The notes: generated by a model not told the origin, from the letters alone. A DNA stretch of 32,050 bases from an uncultured Prevotellaceae bacterium (GCA_947170495.1 CAMVUB010000025.1:1-32050), one strand, 5' to 3'; positions 17,011 to 25,109 are shown, numbered from the stretch's first letter. A program made the numbers and translations.

Positions 17011-17481
17011 ATGTCCCCCGTTATCATCAACTGCTACGAGGACTTTGAAGCCCTCCTCGGTAAAGAAATAGGCACCAGCGACTACATCCAGGTCGATCAG
17101 GACCGCATCAACCTCTTCGCCGATGCCACCCTCGACCACCAGTGGATCCACGTCGATGAAGAGCGCTGCAAGACTGAGAGCCCCTTCCACCAGACCATCG
17201 TCCACGGCTACCTCACACTCTCACTCCTCCCCTATCTCTGGGGACAGATCATACAGGTCAACAACCTGGAGCGCCTCGTCAACTACGGCATGGACAAGAT
17301 GAAGTTCGGCCAGCCCGTACTCTCCGGGCAGAGCGTCCGCATGTCCACCAGCATGGAGTCACTCGCCAACCTGCGTGGCGCCATTCGCATGAGCATCCGC
17401 TTCACCATCGACATCAAAGAAACCGGCAAGACAGCCCTCGAAGGCGTCGCCACCTTCATCTACTTCTTTAAGAAAAACTAA
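17011..17481 (+). CDS. MaoC-type hot-dog enoyl-CoA hydratase
   Basis: Small (156 residues) single hot-dog-fold protein of the MaoC/(R)-specific enoyl-CoA hydratase family. The hydratase motif is seen around residues 37-66: FADATLDHQWIHVDEERCK followed by ESPFHQTIVHGYLTLSLLP, with the usual catalytic Asp and His (D42/H43 region). The C-terminal half (FGQPVLSGQSVRMSTSMES...ATFIYFFKKN) fits the paired strands of the fold. The natural substrate is not evident. dapA starts ten bases downstream, so the two are co-transcribed, though no shared pathway is obvious. Confidence 0.88.
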   Translation: MSPVIINCYEDFEALLGKEIGTSDYIQVDQDRINLFADATLDHQWIHVDEERCKTESPFHQTIVHGYLTLSLLPYLWGQIIQVNNLERLVNYGMDKMKFGQPVLSGQSVRMSTSMESLANLRGAIRMSIRFTIDIKETGKTALEGVATFIYFFKKN

Positions 17482-17491
17482 ATCACCCCGC

Positions 17492-18385
17492 ATGGCACAA
17501 AATAAATTCCGCGGCCTGGGCATCGCCCTCATCACTCCCTTCAAAGCCGATGGCAGCATCGACGAAGAAGCCCTCATCCGTTTGGTGGAATTCCAGATCA
17601 AAGGCGGCGCCGACTTCCTCTGCATCATGGGCACCACCGCCGAGACACCCTGTCTCACCCCCGACGAGAAGCGCTGGCTGCGCGAGACCCTCGTCCAGCG
17701 CGTAGCAGGCCGCGTGCCCCTGCTCATGGGCTGCGGCGGCAACAACACAGCCGCCGTCGTGCGCGAGCTGCAAGAAACCGACTGGACCGGCATCGACGGC
17801 GTTCTCAGCGTATGCCCCATGTACAACAAGCCCTCCCAGGAAGGCCTCTACCAGCATTTCCGCGCTATCGCCGAGGCCAGCCCCGTACCCGTCGTATTAT
17901 ATAATGTTCCCGGGCGCACGGGCGTGAACATGACCGCCGAGACCACCCTACGCCTGGCACGCGACTTTGAGAACATCGTCGCCATCAAGGAAGCCAGCGG
18001 CAATATCACCCAGATGGACGACATCATCAAGAACAAGCCCCAGGGCTTCGATGTCATCTCCGGCGACGACGGCATCACCTTCCCCCTCATCACCCTCGGC
18101 GCCGTAGGCGTCATCAGCGTCATTGGCAACGCCCTGCCGCGCGAGTTCTCACGCATGGTTCGCCTCGCCCTCAACGGCGACTACGCCTCAGCCCTCACCA
18201 TCCACCACAAGTTCACCGAGCTCTTCAAGCTCCTCTTCGTCGATGGCAACCCCGCAGGCGTCAAGGCCATGCTCCACGCCATGGGCATGATCGAGAACCA
18301 GCTCCGCCTCCCCCTCGTCCCCACCCGCCTCACCACCATGGAGCAGATCTCCTCCATCCTCCGCGAGCTCAACATCAAATACTAA
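17492..18385 (+). CDS. dapA: 4-hydroxy-tetrahydrodipicolinate synthase
   Basis: Condenses pyruvate with aspartate semialdehyde in lysine and diaminopimelate synthesis. It is a 297-residue TIM barrel of the DapA/NanA family. The Schiff-base lysine is K166 (IVAIKEASGN). Catalytic-site residues are T48/T49 in MGTTAETPCL (the E. coli form is GTTGES) and Y137 in LYNVPGRTGVNM. GDDGITFPLITLGAVGVISV follows as expected. An N-acetylneuraminate lyase is less likely given the PGRTG motif. The dipeptidase gene begins 16 bases downstream, so both may serve peptidoglycan metabolism. Confidence 0.95.
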   Translation: MAQNKFRGLGIALITPFKADGSIDEEALIRLVEFQIKGGADFLCIMGTTAETPCLTPDEKRWLRETLVQRVAGRVPLLMGCGGNNTAAVVRELQETDWTGIDGVLSVCPMYNKPSQEGLYQHFRAIAEASPVPVVLYNVPGRTGVNMTAETTLRLARDFENIVAIKEASGNITQMDDIIKNKPQGFDVISGDDGITFPLITLGAVGVISVIGNALPREFSRMVRLALNGDYASALTIHHKFTELFKLLFVDGNPAGVKAMLHAMGMIENQLRLPLVPTRLTTMEQISSILRELNIKY

Positions 18386-18401
18386 TCCCCAATAACAGAC
18401 T

Positions 18402-19223
18402 ATGGACACAAGTAAGTTCTTTACTTCAAGGAAGTTTTACGGTATCGTGTTGGGTATCGTATGCATCGCGGCGTTCTTCTGGGCTTTCCGCGATGGGTTC
18501 AGTGGTAGCAGCGAGGCGGAGGCTGAGAGTGCTGTCGTGGCACCGGAGGCTGACGCGAGTGATTTCGTGACGCTGACGGACGTGGTGCCTGACGTCATCC
18601 TGGAGATCCGCTACTACGGCACGTATAACTTCGTGGGCGACCGCATCGACGGCTACGAGGCGCCGACGGCCCTGCTGACACACGCGGCTGCGGACAGCCT
18701 GCTGGCCGTGAGCAACGAGGTGAAGGCGCTGGGTTATCGCCTGAAGATCTACGACGCCTACCGCCCGCAATGCGGTGTGGATCACTTCGTACGCTGGGCC
18801 GCTGACGTCCCTGACACACGCATGAAGGCATACTTTTACCCGGACTTGGACAAGAGCGTGCTCTTCGACCAGAAGTATATCATGGCAAAGAGCGGCCACA
18901 CACGCGGCAGCACAGTAGATCTGACGCTCTTCGACATGGCCACGGAGAAAGAGCTTGACATGGGCGGCACCTTCGACTGGTTCGGCCCCGAGAGCCATCC
19001 TGACTTCTGCGGCAATCCTGAGACGATGGAATACACGGGCGACAACAGCAAGTCACCGGCAGGTCGGAGCATCACGCCGGAGCAGTTCCACAACCGCATG
19101 ATCCTGCGCCAGGCAATGTTGAACCACGGCTTCAAGGCCCTCGAATCGGAATGGTGGCACTTCACGCTTCGCGAAGAGCCGTACCCCGACACATACTTCA
19201 CGTTCCCAGTGAAGCAACTGTAG
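18402..19223 (+). CDS. VanX/DdpX-like D-alanyl-D-alanine dipeptidase (peptidase M15)
   Basis: Predicted zinc D,D-dipeptidase of the M15D family. Residues 12-28 (FYGIVLGIVCIAAFFWA) are a membrane anchor or uncleaved signal, so the enzyme probably works outside the cytoplasm. The zinc site is SGHTRGSTVD (H166, D173) with the catalytic pair E250 and H253 in ESEWWHF. R121 in YDAYRPQ matches the VanX substrate arginine. This fits turnover of peptidoglycan D-Ala-D-Ala; nothing in the context points to vancomycin resistance, since no vanH, vanA or sensor genes are present. It is third in the MaoC-dapA unit. Confidence 0.9.
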   Translation: MDTSKFFTSRKFYGIVLGIVCIAAFFWAFRDGFSGSSEAEAESAVVAPEADASDFVTLTDVVPDVILEIRYYGTYNFVGDRIDGYEAPTALLTHAAADSLLAVSNEVKALGYRLKIYDAYRPQCGVDHFVRWAADVPDTRMKAYFYPDLDKSVLFDQKYIMAKSGHTRGSTVDLTLFDMATEKELDMGGTFDWFGPESHPDFCGNPETMEYTGDNSKSPAGRSITPEQFHNRMILRQAMLNHGFKALESEWWHFTLREEPYPDTYFTFPVKQL

Positions 19224-19230
19224 TATTTTC

Positions 19231-19286
19231 GGTTAACGGTTAATGGTTAGCGGTTAACGGTTTTCGGTTAACGGTTAGCGGTTAAT
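19231..19286. repeat. Eight GGTTAAC-type 7-bp tandem repeats
   Basis: GGTTAAC, GGTTAAT, GGTTAGC, GGTTAAC, GGTTTTC, GGTTAAC, GGTTAGC, GGTTAAT in perfect register. It lies between the convergent dipeptidase gene and the 57-residue gene and supplies the last two codons and stop of the latter. Confidence 0.9.
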
Positions 19287-19448
19287 GGCACGGAGGTCAA
19301 GTGTTCCTCCGTGCCATTCTACGAATGGCTCCTCGCCCTGCAGGTGGTGGAAGTCGAGGAAGCGTCCTTCGTCATCGAAGCGCACGACGACCATCTCATG
19401 TGCGGAGCTGTCGGGAAGAATAAGACGATGGTAAGCAATGGAGGTCAT
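19275..19448 (-). CDS. 57-residue protein downstream of the DUF4296 gene
   Basis: A short gene on the minus strand reading MTSIAYHRLILPDSSAHEM and ending EEPFVEWHGGTLDLRAINR. Its ATG overlaps the stop of the DUF4296 gene as ATGA (19445-19448), a classic coupled-translation arrangement. The body is acidic and strand-rich (VVVRFDDEGRFLDFHHL). From memory, Bacteroidales operons of this type often carry a small protein ending in an EW..GT motif after the DUF4296 gene, but no function is known to me. The terminal Asn-Arg and stop are encoded by the heptad array, and the GGT region by a 13-bp inverted repeat. Confidence 0.72.
   Translation of the reverse strand: MTSIAYHRLILPDSSAHEMVVVRFDDEGRFLDFHHLQGEEPFVEWHGGTLDLRAINR
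19284..19318. terminator. 13-bp perfect inverted repeat between convergent operons
   Basis: AATGGCACGGAGG and CCTCCGTGCCATT are exact complements across nine bases. It lies 60 bases after the dipeptidase stop and over the last codons of the 57-residue gene, where a bidirectional terminator would be expected. There is no T tract on either side. Confidence 0.55.
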
Positions 19449-20518
19449 TGGCTGCGGCGCTGCTTTTGCTGTTTCTTACGACGGCGCACAGGTTGGTAGG
19501 GTTTCTCCTTAACGACATTGATCTTCTGCTCCACGTCCTGTTGCTCGCGGAACTCCAGCGGCGAGCGACGGTGTTGCGTGGAATCGGTGAGGGCGCCAAT
19601 GACGCGGCCCTGGGGTGCTGCGACACTGTCGGCAGCGGTGCTATCTAAGGCAAGGGTGTCCACGGGGTTCAGCTTGTCGCGCCACACCTGGGTCTTATGG
19701 AAACGGATAAGGGAGAGGCGGTTGATGACGTAGGTGACGCTGCGCTGCGGGTCGCGCTCGATGGGCATATAGAAATGTCCGGCTACGCTTTTCGCCACCC
19801 ACCCCTCGCTGTTGTTGATACGTAGCTCGTTGTTGGAGCGCGAGGTGCACTGCAGCGTGGTGGCACGCACGGAGTCGTTGGTATAGGTGACGACGAGGCT
19901 GATGTAGAGCGAGGAGATGAGGTCGCGCGAGAACACCTGCGGCGAGAAGCTGAAGAGGACATCATCGCCGGCGAGCCATGTGCTGTCGCAGGCTACGAGC
20001 CACGACTGCAGGTGCTCGCTGCCGTGGTTGTGAACGGCAATGACCTGGCGTCCAACCCACACGTTGGCCGTATCTCCCTCGGCGGTGTAGCGACCGTAGA
20101 GGTCGGCTTCGTCGGTGACGGCTCCCAGTGCCTCGGCATCACGCTCCATGCGTTCTGCGATGTTCTTGTAGATGCGGTCGAGGCGGTCCAGGTCGCTGCA
20201 ATAGAATACCATCGAGCTGTCGAACTCGGCACGCGTGATATGGTGCTTGCGGAAGACGGCTTCCTCCATCTCATAACGGCGCTCATCCAGCGAGCGTCCC
20301 TCCTCGTAGGGCAGGTTATCTGCGATGCTCTGCGCCACGTGGTAGTCATAGAGCACTCGCTCCATCTTACTCTCCGAGATAACGCCGCCAGGAATGCTGG
20401 GCTTACAGGAAGAGAAAAAAATTGAAAAATTGAAAAATTGAAAGATTGAAAGGAGGAGTACAAGGCGGGAGGCCACCTTGTGCAAGCCACGTTTCCCAAA
20501 GGATGAAATATTTTTCAA
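19445..20518 (-). CDS. DUF4296 lipoprotein
   Basis: Bacteroidetes lipoprotein of unknown function found with lspA. The DUF4296 part is about residues 42-130: CKPSIPGGVISESKMERVLYDYHVAQSIA, then FRKHHITRAEFDSSMVFYCSD. The lipobox is FSSC. The C-terminus is basic and low-complexity (PVRRRKKQQKQRRSQ). There is no ATG in a plausible position. The longest frame starts at TTG 20518, four bases after the lspA stop, and a GTG at 20476 is the alternative and gives a tidier signal peptide. The signal core SIFQFFNFSIFF is encoded entirely by 8-bp repeats (20421-20452). The gene overlaps the following small gene by four bases. Confidence 0.8.
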   Translation of the reverse strand: MKNISSFGKRGLHKVASRLVLLLSIFQFFNFSIFFSSCKPSIPGGVISESKMERVLYDYHVAQSIADNLPYEEGRSLDERRYEMEEAVFRKHHITRAEFDSSMVFYCSDLDRLDRIYKNIAERMERDAEALGAVTDEADLYGRYTAEGDTANVWVGRQVIAVHNHGSEHLQSWLVACDSTWLAGDDVLFSFSPQVFSRDLISSLYISLVVTYTNDSVRATTLQCTSRSNNELRINNSEGWVAKSVAGHFYMPIERDPQRSVTYVINRLSLIRFHKTQVWRDKLNPVDTLALDSTAADSVAAPQGRVIGALTDSTQHRRSPLEFREQQDVEQKINVVKEKPYQPVRRRKKQQKQRRSQ

Positions 20519-20543
20519 TTTTTCAATCTTTCAATTTTTCAAT
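20421..20543. repeat. Facing 8-bp repeat arrays at the lspA/DUF4296 junction
   Basis: Four ATTGAAAA/G units (20421-20452) face four complementary TTTTCAAT/CTTTCAAT units (20512-20543) across 59 bases. Same layout as at 6225-6340. The right array encodes the LspA tail and its stop and holds the TTG start; the left array encodes the DUF4296 signal peptide. Confidence 0.88.
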
Positions 20544-21188
20544 CTCTTCCCCCTTCTTCGCTCCCAGCTCTGTCGAGAGGGTGTCGCGATAGAACAGGAG
20601 GAGGGCAATGACGCCACAGGAGATGCAGGCGTCGGCGACGTTGAAGATGTAGGAGAAGAAGAGGTAGTGCTGACCGCCGATGAAGGGCATCCATGCGGGC
20701 CAGTCCCACTCGAAGAGGGGAAACGAGAACATATCCACGACGCGGCCGTAGAACCACGTGCTGTAGCCCGTGCCGAAGGGCACGAACTGCGCCACCTGCG
20801 GCCATGCGGGGTCGTTGAAGATGAGGCCGTAGAAGAGGCAGTCGATGATGTTGCCTGCCGCGCCGGTCATGATGAAGGCCATGCAGATGAGGTAGCCCCA
20901 CCCTACTCCCTTGCGTATGAGTCGCATGATGTAGTAGGCGAGGAAGAGCGTGGCCAGGATGCGGAAGCCCGTGAGGAAGAGTTTGTCGAAGAACTCCATG
21001 CCAAAGGCCATGCCGTTGTTCTCGATGAAGGTGATGTAGAACCAGTCGGTGATGCGGCGGCTCTCATGCAGCGCCATGTGCGTCTTCACCCATATCTTCA
21101 CGGCCTGGTCGATGGCCATGAAACCCAAGAAGATGGCAGCCACCGCGGCGGCCTGCCATCGTTTTACGTGTGATGTCAACGTTGTCAA
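20523..21188 (-). CDS. lspA: Lipoprotein signal peptidase (signal peptidase II)
   Basis: Aspartic peptidase of the inner membrane that cleaves prolipoprotein signal peptides after lipidation. Four membrane helices are visible (about 13-30, 71-91, 97-118, 178-202). The catalytic dyad is D116 in AAGNIIDCLFYG and D186 in IFNVADACIS, and NNGMAFG (58-64) matches the conserved region. At 221 residues it is longer than the E. coli enzyme because of an extended periplasmic loop (about 124-176), as I recall for Bacteroidetes. The C-terminus EIEKLKD and its stop come from an 8-bp repeat array. It follows dksA by 13 bases; the next gene encodes a lipoprotein. Confidence 0.95.
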   Translation of the reverse strand: MTTLTSHVKRWQAAAVAAIFLGFMAIDQAVKIWVKTHMALHESRRITDWFYITFIENNGMAFGMEFFDKLFLTGFRILATLFLAYYIMRLIRKGVGWGYLICMAFIMTGAAGNIIDCLFYGLIFNDPAWPQVAQFVPFGTGYSTWFYGRVVDMFSFPLFEWDWPAWMPFIGGQHYLFFSYIFNVADACISCGVIALLLFYRDTLSTELGAKKGEEIEKLKD

Positions 21189-21201
21189 GTCCTGGTGTTG
21201 A

Positions 21202-21588
21202 TCAGTGGGGGCGTTTCTTGTCGTTCTTCACCTCGATGCTGAGCGTGGCATGGGGCACGGCACGCAGGCGCTCCTTGGGGATAAGCTTGCCCGTCTCGCG
21301 GCAGATGCCGTAGGTTTTGTTGTCGATGCGCACGAGTGCTGCCTTCAGTCCCTGGATGAATTTCTGCTGTCTCAAGGCCATGGCCATGAGCTGTTCCTTG
21401 GTCTGTGTCTCGCTGCCCTCCTCCAGTGCGTGGTAGGTGGGCGCAGTGTCGTCAGCCTCGTTGCTGTCGCGGTTCATGATGCGGTCCATGGTTTTCTCAT
21501 AGTCGCTTTGTGCCACAGCCAGTTTCTCGTTGATCAGGACGCGGAACTCCTCGAGTTCTTCGTCGGTGTAGCGTGTTTTTTCAGCCAT
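21202..21588 (-). CDS. DksA/TraR-family protein lacking the four-cysteine zinc finger
   Basis: Probable RNA-polymerase-associated regulator related to DksA. The 128-residue protein has an N-terminal helical hairpin (RYTDEELEEFRVLINEKLAVAQSDYEKTM in part), acidic DSNEADDTAPTY between the helices, and the C-terminal block ALVRIDNKTYGICRETGKLIPKERLRAVPHAT. The latter aligns with the DksA zinc-finger region, but only one cysteine (YGIC) remains, so zinc is probably not bound. The ERLRAVPHAT stretch is as in the family. It sits between ileS and lspA, a gene order familiar from Bacteroidales. It is co-transcribed with ileS (41-base gap). Confidence 0.88.
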   Translation of the reverse strand: MAEKTRYTDEELEEFRVLINEKLAVAQSDYEKTMDRIMNRDSNEADDTAPTYHALEEGSETQTKEQLMAMALRQQKFIQGLKAALVRIDNKTYGICRETGKLIPKERLRAVPHATLSIEVKNDKKRPH

Positions 21589-21629
21589 CGTAGTGCTATG
21601 TTGTCGTTATGATTAGTTTTCCTATAAGA

Positions 21630-24600
21630 TTAGATTTTCTCGATACGTGCTTTGAGCTGGAAGTCCTCGAAGTCGAGCACAGCGGCGTCGGCGACAGTGT
21701 CGGCGAGCGTGATGCCGTCGGCCAGCACCTGTGCGGTGATGTAGCTGCCGAAAGCCTCCACGGCGCGGTCTGTCTGCGCGTTGTGTTCGAGGGTGATGTG
21801 TATGCGGTCGGTGATTTCGAAGCCGCTTTCCTTGCGCAGGTTCTGTATGCGCTTGATAATCTCGCGGGCTATGCCTTCGTTGCGCAGCTCGTCGGTGACG
21901 GTAATGTCGAGGGCCACGGTGAGTACGCCGTCGTTGGCTACGGTCCATCCGGGGATGTCCTCGCTGAAGATTTCCACGTCCTCGAGCTCCACGGTGATGG
22001 CGTCGCCGGTGGGCAGTGTCAGCGGCAGCTGTCCTGTCTCGAGCACAGCAATCTGTTCCTGCGTGAGGGCTGTGACGGCGGCGTTGACATCCTTCATCAG
22101 CTTGCCGAACTTCTTACCCATCGTGCGGAAGTTGCACTTCACCTTCTTCGTCAGCAGCCCGGCGCCCTCCACGAACTCGAGCTCCTTGACGTTGACCTCG
22201 TCGAGGATGAGCTGCTTCACGGCTTCGATGCGCTGCTGCAGCTCGCGGTCGATGGCGGGAATGGCGATGCGTGCCAGGGGCTGGCGCACGATAATCTGCT
22301 CCTTCTTGCGCAGCGAGAGCACCATGGAGGTGATTTCCTGTGCCAGTGCCATGCGCGACTCCTGTTCCTTGTCGATGAGGGCATCATCGGCCACGGGGAA
22401 GGTGGCGAGGTGAACGCTATTGGTTGAGGGTTGAGGGTTGAGGGTTGAGGGTCCATGTAAATCCCTGTAGAGCTGGTCGGCATAGAAGGGCGCGATGGGG
22501 GCCATCAGGCGGCTGACGGTCTCCAGACAGGTGTAGAGTGTCTGGTAGGCGCTGAGCTTGTCGATGCTCATCTCGCCGCCCCAGAAACGCTTGCGGGAGA
22601 GGCGCACGAACCAGTTGGAGACGTTGTCGATGACGAATGCCTGGATGAGGCGTCCGGCGCGCGTGGGCTCGTAGGCCTCGTAGCTCTGCTCCACCTCGCG
22701 GATGAGGGTGTTCAGCGACGAGAGAATCCAGCGGTCCATTTCCGAGCGCTGGCTCATGGGAACTTCGGGCTCCTCGAAGTGCCAGCCGTCCACGTTGGCA
22801 TACATCGCCAGGAAGCTGTACGTCTGATAGAGCTTGCCGAAGAAGGAGCGGGAGACCTCTTGAACTCCTGCTTCATCGTATTTGAGGTTATCCCATGGCT
22901 GTGAGTTGGTTATCATATACCAGCGCACAGCATCGGAACCGAATTTCTCGATGTTGTCGAAGGGGTTGATGGCGTTGCCGAGGCGCTTGGACATCTTCAG
23001 TCCGTTCTTGTCCAGCACGAGGCCGTTGCTGATGACAGCCTTGTAGGCGACGCTGTCGAAGACCATCGTGGCGATGGCGTGGAGCGTGAAGAACCATCCG
23101 CGCGTCTGATCCACGCCCTCGGCGATGAAGTCGGCGGGATAAACGACGCGCTTGTCCAGCGCCTCCTTGTTCTCGAAGGGATAGTGAATCTGTGCGTAAG
23201 GCATGGCGCCGCTGTCGAACCACACGTCGATGAGGTCCAGCTCGCGCTGCAGCGGCTGGCCGCTCTCACCCACGAGAATGATGTTGTCCACGTAGGGGCG
23301 GTGCAGGTCAATGCGGTCGTAGTTCTCCTGCGACATATCGCCAGGCACGAAGCCCTTGTCCTTGAGCGGGTTCGAGGCCATCACGCCCGCGCGCACGCTC
23401 TTCTCTATCTCGTTGTAGAGTTCCTCGATGCTGCCGATGCAGATCTCCTCGCGCGTCTCGCGGTTGCGCCAGATGGGCAGCGGAGTGCCCCAGTAGCGGC
23501 TGCGGCTGAGGTTCCAGTCGTTGAGGTTCTCCAGCCATTTGCCGAAGCGCCCGGAGCCCGTGGATTCAGGCTTCCACAGGATGCTCTTGTTGAGCTCCAT
23601 CATGCGCTCCTTGGCGGCTGTCGAGCGGATGAACCAGCTGTCGAGCGGGTAGTAGAGCACGGGTTTGTCGGTGCGCCAGCAGTGGGGGTAGTTGTGCACG
23701 TGCTTCTCGATCTTGAAGGCCGTGCCCTCCTGCTTCATCTCCATGCAGAGGACGATGTTCAGGTCCTCGGTCTTGGCCAGCGCCTTCTCGTCGAGACCGG
23801 CATACTGCGGATCGTAGGCGTTCTTGACGAAGTCGCCGGCGTGGTGCCAGTAGCTGTCGTTGACGCAGCTCTCGACGAAGGCCTCGTCCATGTCGGCTTT
23901 CACGAAGTACTTACCCGTGAAGTCCACCATGGGGCGCGTGTCGCCGGCTTTGTCGATGACGAACAGCGAGGGGATGCCGGCATCCTTGGCCACCTTGGCA
24001 TCGTCGGCACCGAACGTGGGCGCGATGTGCACGATGCCCGTACCATCCTCCGTGGTCACGTAGTCGCCGGGGATGACGCGGAAGGCCTCGGCGCTCTTGT
24101 CCACGGCCTTGCCGCCCTCCAGCGCACAGGGCTTCACCCAGGGGAAGAGCTGCTCGTAGTGGAGGCCCACAAGGGTAGCCCCTTCCCAACCTTCCCCAAG
24201 GGGCAGGTGTTCTTCGTCCTCTGGGAAATAAGCATTCTTGCGTGATTCTGCCACAATATAGATGGCTTCTTCTTTGCTATAGGGGTTCTGTCCCTTGACA
24301 GCGACATATTTGATTTTCGGGCCTACGCACAAAGCGGTATTCGAAGGCAGTGTCCAAGGCGTGGTCGTCCAGGCTAAAATATAAACCGGCAATCCCATCT
24401 CGAACACCTTCACAAGGCTCTCAGGGAAGCCCTCCCCCTTGGGGGAGCCGGAGGGGGCCATTACACGGAACTGCGCCGTGACGGTCGTGTCCTTCACGTC
24501 GCGGTAGCAGCCGGGCTGATTCAACTCGTGGCTGGAGAGGCCTGTGCCGGCGGCGGGGCTGTAGGGCTGGATGGTGTAGCCCTTGTAGAGCAGTCCCTTC

Positions 24601-25109
24601 TCATAGAGCTGCTTCAGGAGCCACCACAGCGACTCGATATACTTGTTGTCGTAGGTGATGTACGGATGTTCCATATCGACCCAGTAGCCCATGCGGCGGC
24701 TGAGGTCCTCCCATTCGCTGGTGAACATCATCACGTTCTCGCGGCACTTGCGGTTGTAGTCGTCGATGGAGATGGTCTTGCCGATGTCCTCCTTCGTGAT
24801 GCCGAGTTCCTTCTCCACGCCCAGCTCCACGGGCAGTCCGTGGGTGTCCCACCCCGCCTTGCGGTGGACCTGGAAGCCCTTCATGGTCTTGAAGCGGCAG
24901 AAGGTGTCCTTGATGGAGCGCGCCAGCACATGGTGGATGCCGGGGTGTCCGTTGGCCGAGGGAGGGCCCTCGAAGAAGACGAACGAGGGGCAGCCCTCGC
25001 GCTCGTCGATGCTGCGGTGGAACAGGTCCTCGCGGTCCCACTGTTTCAATATCTCATGGTTCACCTCCGTGAGGTTGAACTTCGAATATTCAGGGAATTT
25101 CTTACTCAT
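21630..25109 (-). CDS. ileS: Isoleucine-tRNA ligase (with repeat-derived in-frame insertions)
   Basis: Charges tRNA-Ile; class I synthetase. The start at 25109 (MSKKFPEYSKFNLTEVNHEI) gives 1159 residues; a longer frame to 25202 would include the promoter. The HIGH-equivalent site is SANGHPGIHH (51-60), KMSKR is at 705-709, and the editing/CP1 region spans roughly 190-420. GWDTHGLPVE and the overall length resemble the eukaryote-like type 2 IleRS (often mupirocin-insensitive; inference). Three segments look inserted: HLPLGEGWEGATL (about 24181-24210), SGSPKGEGFPES (about 24417-24462), and PSTLNPQPSTN (22419-22455). Each is encoded by a repeat found elsewhere in the window. Confidence 0.96.
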   Translation of the reverse strand: MSKKFPEYSKFNLTEVNHEILKQWDREDLFHRSIDEREGCPSFVFFEGPPSANGHPGIHHVLARSIKDTFCRFKTMKGFQVHRKAGWDTHGLPVELGVEKELGITKEDIGKTISIDDYNRKCRENVMMFTSEWEDLSRRMGYWVDMEHPYITYDNKYIESLWWLLKQLYEKGLLYKGYTIQPYSPAAGTGLSSHELNQPGCYRDVKDTTVTAQFRVMAPSGSPKGEGFPESLVKVFEMGLPVYILAWTTTPWTLPSNTALCVGPKIKYVAVKGQNPYSKEEAIYIVAESRKNAYFPEDEEHLPLGEGWEGATLVGLHYEQLFPWVKPCALEGGKAVDKSAEAFRVIPGDYVTTEDGTGIVHIAPTFGADDAKVAKDAGIPSLFVIDKAGDTRPMVDFTGKYFVKADMDEAFVESCVNDSYWHHAGDFVKNAYDPQYAGLDEKALAKTEDLNIVLCMEMKQEGTAFKIEKHVHNYPHCWRTDKPVLYYPLDSWFIRSTAAKERMMELNKSILWKPESTGSGRFGKWLENLNDWNLSRSRYWGTPLPIWRNRETREEICIGSIEELYNEIEKSVRAGVMASNPLKDKGFVPGDMSQENYDRIDLHRPYVDNIILVGESGQPLQRELDLIDVWFDSGAMPYAQIHYPFENKEALDKRVVYPADFIAEGVDQTRGWFFTLHAIATMVFDSVAYKAVISNGLVLDKNGLKMSKRLGNAINPFDNIEKFGSDAVRWYMITNSQPWDNLKYDEAGVQEVSRSFFGKLYQTYSFLAMYANVDGWHFEEPEVPMSQRSEMDRWILSSLNTLIREVEQSYEAYEPTRAGRLIQAFVIDNVSNWFVRLSRKRFWGGEMSIDKLSAYQTLYTCLETVSRLMAPIAPFYADQLYRDLHGPSTLNPQPSTNSVHLATFPVADDALIDKEQESRMALAQEITSMVLSLRKKEQIIVRQPLARIAIPAIDRELQQRIEAVKQLILDEVNVKELEFVEGAGLLTKKVKCNFRTMGKKFGKLMKDVNAAVTALTQEQIAVLETGQLPLTLPTGDAITVELEDVEIFSEDIPGWTVANDGVLTVALDITVTDELRNEGIAREIIKRIQNLRKESGFEITDRIHITLEHNAQTDRAVEAFGSYITAQVLADGITLADTVADAAVLDFEDFQLKARIEKI
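22422..22449. repeat. Four exact GGTTGAG heptads inside ileS
   Basis: Four identical tandem copies of GGTTGAG. Read on the minus strand they give LNPQPST within the ileS product, between catalytic core and C-terminal regions. Confidence 0.88.
24181..24206. repeat. Partial GGCCCCCT-family repeat inside ileS
   Basis: CCTTCCCAACCTTCCCCAAG followed by GGGC; the CTTCCCC-AA-GGGG core resembles the outer part of the palindrome family at 4479-4524 in reverse. It is translated as LPLGEGWEG. Confidence 0.55.
24425..24462. repeat. GGCCCCCT-family palindrome inside ileS
   Basis: Perfect CTCCCCC-TT-GGGGGAG hairpin (24432-24447) followed by CCGGAGGGGGCC. It is translated in frame as GPSGSPKGEG-type sequence in the ileS product. 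Confidence 0.8.

Noticed and set aside
18402-19223. Possible vancomycin-resistance vanX
   Set aside because: The fold and zinc site fit, but there are no vanH, vanA, vanR or vanS genes. The neighbours are dapA and a MaoC hydratase, so a housekeeping dipeptidase is more likely.
19231-19286. Telomere-like GGTTA repeats as a replicon end
   Set aside because: The unit is a degenerate heptad like those elsewhere in the window and lies between ordinary genes; nothing suggests a linear end.
23079-24245. 388-codon open frame on the plus strand over ileS
   Set aside because: Antisense shadow of ileS, low-complexity Val/Gly/His/Leu composition, no start context.
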